NCBI RefSeq assembly: GCF_016775475.1 | Contig: NZ_JAEUXJ010000004.1 | Location: forward strand, 124,001 to 188,000 | Source of the DNA: Belnapia mucosa | GTDB taxonomy: Bacteria; Pseudomonadota; Alphaproteobacteria; Acetobacterales; Acetobacteraceae | DNA length: 64,000 bases | Reading direction: 5' to 3' | Part shown: piece by piece, positions 58,346-64,000 of the stretch | Numbering within the stretch: the stretch's first letter is position 1 | Layout of the letters: each line of letters opens with the position of its first letter | Made by a program: the position numbers and the translations under genes | Notes under the pieces: model-generated | The model's database searches: none | What the model was told of the DNA's origin: nothing | What the model saw: the letters and a program-made list of their open reading frames with translations, nothing else

Positions 58346-59638
58346 ATGCTTGCGAACCGTCTCGCCCCGGCGCTGGCTCGCCGCGGCATCCATTACGGCT
58401 GGGTGATGGTGGCGCTGACCTTCCTGGTCGCGCTCTCCTCGGCCGGAGCGCTCGGCATCCTCGGCGCGCTGCTGCTGCCCCTCCAGCGGGAATTCGGCTG
58501 GGAGACGGGGGCAATCTCCGGCGCGCTGGCCCTGCGCCTGCTGCTGTTCGGGCTGATGGCGCCCTTCGCCGCGGCGTTGCTGCAGCGCTATGGGCTGCGG
58601 CGCATAGTCGCCTTCGCCCTCTCGCTCGTGGTGCTCGGTTGCGTGCTCTCGCAGGGGATGACGGAGATCTGGCAGCTCTGGCTCACCTGGGGCGTGATGA
58701 CCGGCATCGGCACGGGGATGACCGCGCTGGTGCTGGGCGCGACGGTCGCCAATCGCTGGTTCGTGCAGCGGCGCGGCCTCGTGCTTGGGATGCTGACCGC
58801 GGCCAATGCCACGGGGCAGCTGGCCTTCCTGCCGCTCGCCGCCTGGCTGGCGCAGAATGAGGGCTGGCGGGTGGCGATGCTGCCCGGCCTCGGCGCCTGC
58901 CTCCTCGCCGGGCTGCTGATGCTGCTGCTGGGCAGCGACCATCCGGCGGAGCTCGGGATGAACGCCTATGGCGATGCTAGCGTGACCATCGCGCCGCGGC
59001 CGCCGGCGCCTTCCGGCAATGCGGTGCGGAACGCCTTCGCCGCGTTGGCCGATGGTGCGCGCTCGCGGGTCTTCTGGATCCTCTTCGCCACCTTCCTGAT
59101 CTGCGGGCTTTCGACCAACGGGCTCATCCAGACCCATTTCATCCCGCTCTGCGCCGATTTCGGCATGGCGGAGGTCGAGGCGGCCTCGGTGCTGGCGATG
59201 ATGGGCGCCTTCGACTTCCTCGGCACCATCGCCTCCGGCTGGCTCTCCGATCGCTACGACAACCGGAAGCTGCTGTTCTGGTATTACGGGCTGCGCGGCA
59301 TCTCGCTGCTCTTCCTGCCCTTCAGCACCTTCTCGCTCTATGGCCTGTCGATCTTCGCGGTCTTCTACGGCCTCGACTGGATCGCCACGGTGCCGCCGAC
59401 GGTGAAGCTGGCCGGCCAGGCCTTCGGGCGGGAACGGGCGCCGCTGGTCTTCGGCTGGGTCTTCACCGCGCACCAGCTGGGCGCCGCCACCGCCGCGCTC
59501 GGCGCCGGGCTCAGCCGGGATGCGCTGGCAAGCTACCTGCCCGCCTTTTTCCTGGCCGGCGCCGCCTGCCTGCTGGCGGCGCTGCTCGCGCTCGGCGCCC
59601 GGCCGGCGCGGCCGGTGACGGCAGCCGCTACCGCCTGA
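58346..59638 (+). CDS. MFS transporter (monocarboxylate/oxalate-formate antiporter-like)
   Basis: A 430-residue 12-helix transporter. GIHYGWVMVALTFLVALSSAG in helix 1, LLPLQREFGWETGAISGALAL and the loop signature ALLQRYGLRRIVAFALSL follow the monocarboxylate porter style. The second half has GTIASGWLSDRYDNRKLL. It lies 11 nt after the TetR gene and is probably controlled by it. It abuts the convergent OprM-type gene: the stops are adjacent (ctgatcag). Confidence 0.9.
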   Translation: MLANRLAPALARRGIHYGWVMVALTFLVALSSAGALGILGALLLPLQREFGWETGAISGALALRLLLFGLMAPFAAALLQRYGLRRIVAFALSLVVLGCVLSQGMTEIWQLWLTWGVMTGIGTGMTALVLGATVANRWFVQRRGLVLGMLTAANATGQLAFLPLAAWLAQNEGWRVAMLPGLGACLLAGLLMLLLGSDHPAELGMNAYGDASVTIAPRPPAPSGNAVRNAFAALADGARSRVFWILFATFLICGLSTNGLIQTHFIPLCADFGMAEVEAASVLAMMGAFDFLGTIASGWLSDRYDNRKLLFWYYGLRGISLLFLPFSTFSLYGLSIFAVFYGLDWIATVPPTVKLAGQAFGRERAPLVFGWVFTAHQLGAATAALGAGLSRDALASYLPAFFLAGAACLLAALLALGARPARPVTAAATA

Positions 59639-61135
59639 TCAGCCATGCGGCGGGTTGGGCTCCCACCCGCCGCCGAGCGCCTTGTAGACGGCGACCAGAT
59701 CGGTCGAGACCAGCGCCGCGCTTTGGGCCAGCGCGAGCTGGGCGTTCAGCCGGGTGCGCTCGGCATCCAGGACTTCCAGGAAGGTGCCGAGCCCGGCGGT
59801 GAAACGCTGCCGCGCCAGCGCCGCGGCCGATTGCGCCGCACGCGCCTGGCGCATCAGTGCCGCCCGCCGCCCCTGCTCGCCGTAATAGGCGGCGAGCGCA
59901 TTCTCCACCTCATGCAACGCATCCAGCACGGTGCGGCGCCAGGCGATGGCCGCGGTGCGCTGCCGCGCCTCCTCCAGCCGCACCTGGGCGCGCAGCCGCC
60001 CGCCCTCGAAAAGCGGGATCATCAGCGAGGGCCCGATCGAGAAGAAGCGGCTGGCGGCGGTGAAGAGATTGGCGGTGTTGCCGGATTGCAGGCCGAGCGT
60101 ACCGTTGATGCGGATGCTAGGGTAGAGCTGCGCCGTGGCGACGCCGATCCGCGCCGTCTGCGCCGCCAGCGCCGCCTCGGCCGAGGCCACATCCGGCCGG
60201 CGCCGCACCGTGTCGAGCGGCAGGCCGATCGCCACCACCTCCGGCACCGGCGGCTGCGGCGCGCGGGCGGTCAGCCGATCGGAGAGCGCGCCGGGATCCT
60301 GACCGAGCAGCCGGGCGAGCCGGTTCATCGCCTGCGTCACCTGGGCTTCGAGCTGCGGCAGCGTCGCCTCGGTGCTGGCAAGCTGCGCCTCGGCATTGGC
60401 GACATCCACCTCGGTCGCGAAGCCCGACTGGGCGCGGGAGCGGGTGAGGCCGAGGGTGTCGCGTTGCAGCCGCACGCTTTGCAGGGCCACCTCGCGCCGG
60501 GCCTGGAGGCCGCGCAGCTCGAGATAGGCCCGCGCGGCCTCGGCCCGCAGCGAGAGCCGGGCATTGTCGAGCAGCCGCTCGGCCGAAAGGAGGTCGGCAC
60601 CGGCCGCCTCCACCCCGCGCCGGGTGCGGCCGAAGATGTCGAGTTCCCAGGCGGCATCGAAGCCGGCCTGGTAGATGCTCAGCGTCGGCTTCGGCCCGGT
60701 CGGGATGGCGGCGCCCTGGGTCGGGTTGGGCTGGCCGCCGGCACTCGGACTGCCGCCGGCGAGCGCCGCGAAGGGGCTGTTCCGGCTGATCCGAAGCCGT
60801 GTGTCGGAAGCCTGGGCATCGAGGGTCGGCCAGAAGCCGGCCAGCGCGATGCTCCGCTGCTCCCGCGTCTCGGCGATGCGGGCGCTGGCTTCCTCGATAT
60901 CCGGGTTGCCGGATTCGGCGCTGGTCACCAGCCAGGTCAAGGTCGGGTCGCGGAAGCTGGTCCACCAGCTCCGGTCGATCTCCGCCGCCACCGCCCGGCT
61001 GCGTGCATAGGCCGGGGCATCGAGGCTGGCGCGGGTCCAGCCCTCGGGCGTGCGTGGCGTCGGGCGGAGGAAATTCGGGCCGACCGTGCAGCCGGCCGCA
61101 AGCAGCGCCAGCAGCGGCACCGCCCGCCTCATCAT
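59639..61135 (-). CDS. Outer-membrane efflux protein, OprM/NodT type
   Basis: A 498-residue outer-membrane channel of the TolC/OprM family. The signal peptide ends in LLALLAAGC, a lipobox (Cys). VGPNFLRPTPRTPEGW is the typical N-terminus, SAESGNPDIEEASARI and QPPVPEVVAIGLPLDTVRRRPDVASAEAAL are the two-repeat signatures. It completes a tripartite pump with the EmrA- and EmrB-like proteins. The ATG at 61135 is 1 nt after the EmrB stop; an upstream GTG 61147 would overlap it. Confidence 0.94.
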   Translation of the reverse strand: MMRRAVPLLALLAAGCTVGPNFLRPTPRTPEGWTRASLDAPAYARSRAVAAEIDRSWWTSFRDPTLTWLVTSAESGNPDIEEASARIAETREQRSIALAGFWPTLDAQASDTRLRISRNSPFAALAGGSPSAGGQPNPTQGAAIPTGPKPTLSIYQAGFDAAWELDIFGRTRRGVEAAGADLLSAERLLDNARLSLRAEAARAYLELRGLQARREVALQSVRLQRDTLGLTRSRAQSGFATEVDVANAEAQLASTEATLPQLEAQVTQAMNRLARLLGQDPGALSDRLTARAPQPPVPEVVAIGLPLDTVRRRPDVASAEAALAAQTARIGVATAQLYPSIRINGTLGLQSGNTANLFTAASRFFSIGPSLMIPLFEGGRLRAQVRLEEARQRTAAIAWRRTVLDALHEVENALAAYYGEQGRRAALMRQARAAQSAAALARQRFTAGLGTFLEVLDAERTRLNAQLALAQSAALVSTDLVAVYKALGGGWEPNPPHG

Positions 61136-61136
61136 C

Positions 61137-62723
61137 CTAGTGACCACTCGGCTGTGCCCCTTTCGGCTGGCTGCGCATGAGGAAGACCAGGGGCCAGAGC
61201 ACCAGCACGGCGATGCCGAGCAGCCAGAAGGCGTCGATGTAACTCAGCACCTGGGCCTGAGCCTGGACCTGCTGCGCCATTTGGCCGAGCGCGGCGGCGG
61301 GGGCTTCGGCGGCGCCGATGCCGCCCTCGCGCAGCGCCGCCTCGGTCTGGCGCAGTTGCTCGGTCCAGAGCGGGTTGTAGTCGCTGGCGCTCTCGACCAG
61401 GCGGCTCTGGTGGAATTGCGCGCCCCGGACCACGACCGCATTCATCACCGAGATGCCGACCGAGGCGCCGAGATTGCGCATCAGGTTGATCAGCGCGCTG
61501 GCATCGTTGGTCTTGTCCGGCGGCAGGCCGATATAGGCCGCGGTGGTGATGGGCACGAAGAGGAAGGGCAGCGCCACCACCTGCAGGATGCGCAGCAGCG
61601 AGACATCCCAGAAGGACATGCCGAGCTCCATCCCCGTCGCATGCAGCAGCGCGAAGCCGGACCAGAGCATGGCGCCGAGGATCATCCAGCGTGGCTGCAC
61701 CAGCCCGACGAGCCGGCCGGCGATGGGCATGATGAAGACGGTGGCGAAGCCGCCCACCGCCAGGGTCAGCCCCGCCGTCGTCGCGTCATAGCCCATCAGC
61801 TCCTGCGTCAGCTGCGGCAGGAGCTGGGTGGTGCTGAACAGGGTGAAGGCGACCAGGAACATGATGAGGCTGGCGGCGAGGAAGCCGCGCTGGGCAAAGA
61901 GCCGAACATCGACGGCAGGCCGGCGCTGCCGCCTCTCCCAGGGGATCAGCAGCATGAAGCCGGTGACGCAGGTGATGGTGAGGATCGTGACCGTCTCCGA
62001 CCAGAAGCCGTCATCGATCACCGCCCGGTCCAGCACCACCTGCAGGCTGCCCAGCGCGATGGCGGCGAGCAGGAAGCCGACCCAGTCGACGCCGCCGCCC
62101 TCGGCGAGGAAGCGCTTGCGGTCCTCCCGCACCGCCTCCGGTTCCTGCACGAAGACGGAGACGAGGAAGACCGAAAGCACGCCCACCGGCACGTTGATCA
62201 GGAAGATCCAGTGCCAGGAGAAGTTGTCGGTGATCCAGCCGCCCAGCGCCGGGCCGATGGCCGGCGCCGTCACCACCGTGAGGCCGTAGAGGGCGAAGGC
62301 TTGGCCGCGCTTCTCCGGCGGGAAGGTATCGGCGAGGATGGATTGCTCGGCCGGCGCCAGGCCGCCGCCGCCGATCCCCTGGATGGCGCGGCAGAGTAGC
62401 AGCATCGGCAGGTTGGGCGAGAGGGCGCAGCCGAGCGAGGCGATGGTGAAGAGCGCGACGCAGCCCATGTAGAAGCGCTTGCGCCCGAGCGCCGTCGCCA
62501 GATAGCCCGAGACCGGCAGGACGATGGCATTCGTCACCAGATAAGTCGTCAGGATCCAGGTGCTCTCGTCCTGGCTGGCGCCGACGCCACCCGCCATGTG
62601 GCGCAGCGCGACATTGGCAATGGTGGTGTCCAGCACCTCCATGAAGGTGGCGATGGAGACGATGGTGGCGATCAGCCAGGGCGAGCGGTTGCCTGCGGCG
62701 GAACGGGGAAGCGCCGCGCTCAC
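61137..62723 (-). CDS. emrB: DHA2-family multidrug MFS transporter (EmrB-like)
   Basis: A 528-residue 14-helix drug:proton antiporter. TFMEVLDTTIANVALRHMAGG (motif D1), QDESTWILTTYLVTNAIVLPVSGYLATALGRKR (motif A) and PAIGPALGGWITDNFSWHWIF (motif C) are typical of EmrB. It starts at GTG 62723, overlapping the EmrA stop by 4 nt (GTGA), and ends 1 nt before the OprM-like start. It exports hydrophobic toxic compounds across the inner membrane. Confidence 0.95.
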   Translation of the reverse strand: MSAALPRSAAGNRSPWLIATIVSIATFMEVLDTTIANVALRHMAGGVGASQDESTWILTTYLVTNAIVLPVSGYLATALGRKRFYMGCVALFTIASLGCALSPNLPMLLLCRAIQGIGGGGLAPAEQSILADTFPPEKRGQAFALYGLTVVTAPAIGPALGGWITDNFSWHWIFLINVPVGVLSVFLVSVFVQEPEAVREDRKRFLAEGGGVDWVGFLLAAIALGSLQVVLDRAVIDDGFWSETVTILTITCVTGFMLLIPWERRQRRPAVDVRLFAQRGFLAASLIMFLVAFTLFSTTQLLPQLTQELMGYDATTAGLTLAVGGFATVFIMPIAGRLVGLVQPRWMILGAMLWSGFALLHATGMELGMSFWDVSLLRILQVVALPFLFVPITTAAYIGLPPDKTNDASALINLMRNLGASVGISVMNAVVVRGAQFHQSRLVESASDYNPLWTEQLRQTEAALREGGIGAAEAPAAALGQMAQQVQAQAQVLSYIDAFWLLGIAVLVLWPLVFLMRSQPKGAQPSGH

Positions 62724-63853
62724 TCGCCGCGCACCCGGACCCGCGGCACCACCGAGAGGCCGGGCGAGAGCGGCATGTTGCGCGCCCGGTCATCGGCGAG
62801 GACGATCTTCACCGGCACCCGCTGCGTGACCTTGACGTAGTTGCCGGTGGCGTTCTGCGCCGGCAGGACGGAGAAGCGGGCGCCCGTGCCGCGCTGGATG
62901 CTGTCCACCCGGCCACGCAGGACGGGGTCGGAATAGGCATCGACCTTCACCTCGACCGTCTGGCCCTCGCGGATGGTGCGGAGCTGCGTCTCCTTGAAAT
63001 TGGCGGTGACCCAGACCTCCGGCTCGACCAGGGCGAGCAGCGCCTGGCCGGCGGTGACCATGTTGCCGACCTCGACGCTGCGATTGGTCACCCGGCCGGC
63101 GACCGGCGCGGTGAGGCCCGCATAGGAGCGTTGCAGCTCGGCATTGGCGACGGCGGCATCTGCCTCGTGCTTCGCCGCCTCGGCGGCCCGGATCCGGGCC
63201 TCGGCCGATGTCGCCTGGGCGCGGGCGGCGGCGGCGGCCTGGCGCATCGCCTCCAGCCGGGCCCGGGCGCCGCGGCTGCCGGATTCGGCATCGTCGCGCT
63301 GCTGCTGCGTCACCGCCCGGGGATCGACGCTGCGGAAGCGCCGCAGGCTGGTCTCGGCATTCTCCAGATCGGCCTCGGCGACCAGGACATTGGCATCCGC
63401 CTGACCGATGGAGGCGCGGCGCACCGCAAGCTCCGCCTCGGCCTGGGCGACCTGGGCCGCGGCGCTGCCCTGCCGGGCGCGGGCAGTGGCGAGCGCGATA
63501 TCGAGGTCGCGCGGGTCGATCTCGACCAGGAGCTGCCCGGCCTCGACGCGCTGGTTGTCCTGCACGAGCAGTCGGGCGATGCGGCCGCCGACCTGCGGGG
63601 CGAGCCGCGTCACATGCGCCTCGATGAAGGCGTCGTCGGTCGATTCCCATTGGCGGGACGACCACCACCACCAGCCGCCACCGACAGCGAGCAAGAGCGC
63701 GGCCAGGATGCCGCCACCGATCAGCAGGCGGCGTCGGAGGGGATTGGGCGTTTCGGCGGGCTTCTTCTCCTCATCCCGCTTCGGCTCGTCACGCTGTTCG
63801 GCATGGGAGGCCGGCGCCCGGTCCTCCTCGATCCGATGTCGTCCGTCGTCCAT
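62720..63853 (-). CDS. emrA: HlyD/EmrA-family membrane fusion protein
   Basis: A 377-residue periplasmic adaptor. A charged N-terminal region (residues 1-39) precedes one helix (LLIGGGILAALLLAVGGGWWWW); then DDAFIEAHVTRLAPQVGGRI (biotinyl-lipoyl-like), a long Ala-rich coiled coil, and PVAGRVTNRSVEVGNMVTAGQALLALV. It connects the EmrB-like pump and the OprM-like channel. ATG 63853 is preferred to an upstream frame. Its stop overlaps emrB by 4 nt. Confidence 0.94.
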   Translation of the reverse strand: MDDGRHRIEEDRAPASHAEQRDEPKRDEEKKPAETPNPLRRRLLIGGGILAALLLAVGGGWWWWSSRQWESTDDAFIEAHVTRLAPQVGGRIARLLVQDNQRVEAGQLLVEIDPRDLDIALATARARQGSAAAQVAQAEAELAVRRASIGQADANVLVAEADLENAETSLRRFRSVDPRAVTQQQRDDAESGSRGARARLEAMRQAAAAARAQATSAEARIRAAEAAKHEADAAVANAELQRSYAGLTAPVAGRVTNRSVEVGNMVTAGQALLALVEPEVWVTANFKETQLRTIREGQTVEVKVDAYSDPVLRGRVDSIQRGTGARFSVLPAQNATGNYVKVTQRVPVKIVLADDRARNMPLSPGLSVVPRVRVRGE

Positions 63854-63934
63854 GCGTAGAGTCCCGCCCGGCCTTTGCTGCAGCGCGACAAGGGCGGAGC
63901 GGTTGCCATGCCGCCAGGGCATGGGAGCGATGGG

Positions 63935-64000
63935 TCAGCCGCCGGCCGCGAGCCCTGCCACGGCATCGGCCAGTTGCCCGAGCGCCGCGCTCATCGCCGC
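63935..64000 (-). CDS. C-terminal fragment of an unidentified protein
   Basis: The minus strand at the edge reads 21 codons (AAMSAALGQLADAVAGLAAGG) to a TGA at 63935-63937. The small Ala/Leu-rich amphipathic helix could be the end of a MarR- or TetR-type regulator, commonly located before emrAB, but the fragment is too short to identify. Its gene starts outside the window, and the emrA start is 81 nt downstream. Confidence 0.35.
   Translation of the reverse strand, partial: AAMSAALGQLADAVAGLAAGG

Overview
The window is a GC-rich, gene-dense bacterial chromosome segment. Third codon positions are strongly G/C, many genes start with GTG or TTG, and 1-8 nt stop/start overlaps are frequent. The gene content fits an alphaproteobacterium, most likely Acetobacteraceae (Roseomonas-like): an aroE-coaE-dnaQ operon, six orphan Bug/TctC-type solute-binding proteins, a URC uracil-catabolism cluster and a type III PKS/methyltransferase/flavoprotein cluster. 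That taxonomy is inferred from content alone; no rRNA is present. I saw no rRNA, tRNA, CRISPR array, insertion sequence or prophage.

Layout. 0-7.8 kb is an exopolysaccharide region: two acyltransferases (one cut by the window edge), an O-antigen ligase/polymerase-like protein, an XRE/MmyB regulator, galE, a Wzc/ExoP tyrosine autokinase and a Wza-type export lipoprotein. 7.7-10.7 kb holds peptidoglycan enzymes: MepA, a YcbK/MepK-like protein and a YcbB-type L,D-transpeptidase. 10.8-14.8 kb has an animal-type haem peroxidase, a class III aminotransferase and an SDR. 14.8-16.0 kb is an AT-richer gap with two very small genes, one small hypothetical gene and several inverted repeats. 16.0-31.9 kb is catabolic: SDRs, an iron-type alcohol dehydrogenase, an LLM flavoprotein, a Phd/VapC pair, a D-amino-acid oxidase-like flavoprotein with a Bug protein, a TauD-FAH-Bug-Ldh operon, a TRAP-type binding protein, a PEP mutase/isocitrate lyase-family enzyme and a haloacid dehalogenase.

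31.9-34.9 kb is the housekeeping aroE-coaE-dnaQ operon plus a methyltransferase. 35-42.5 kb has two MFS transporters, an AraC regulator, an orphan DNA adenine methylase, lpdA and a KgtP-like transporter. 42.6-45.6 kb is a tandem array of three related Bug proteins. 45.6-48.4 kb is a three-gene type III polyketide operon. 48.9-54.8 kb is a co-directional uracil-themed run: radical SAM protein, UdgX, URC1, URC4 and uracil phosphoribosyltransferase. 54.9-59.6 kb has a Nudix hydrolase, another Bug protein, an alpha/beta hydrolase and a TetR-MFS pair. 59.6-64 kb is an EmrA-EmrB-OprM tripartite efflux operon preceded by the tail of an unidentified gene.

The most interesting points are the uracil run, the structured small-gene gap at 14.8-16.0 kb, the polyketide operon, the 3-3 crosslink enzyme set next to the capsule genes, and a shared sequence in front of two catabolic genes.
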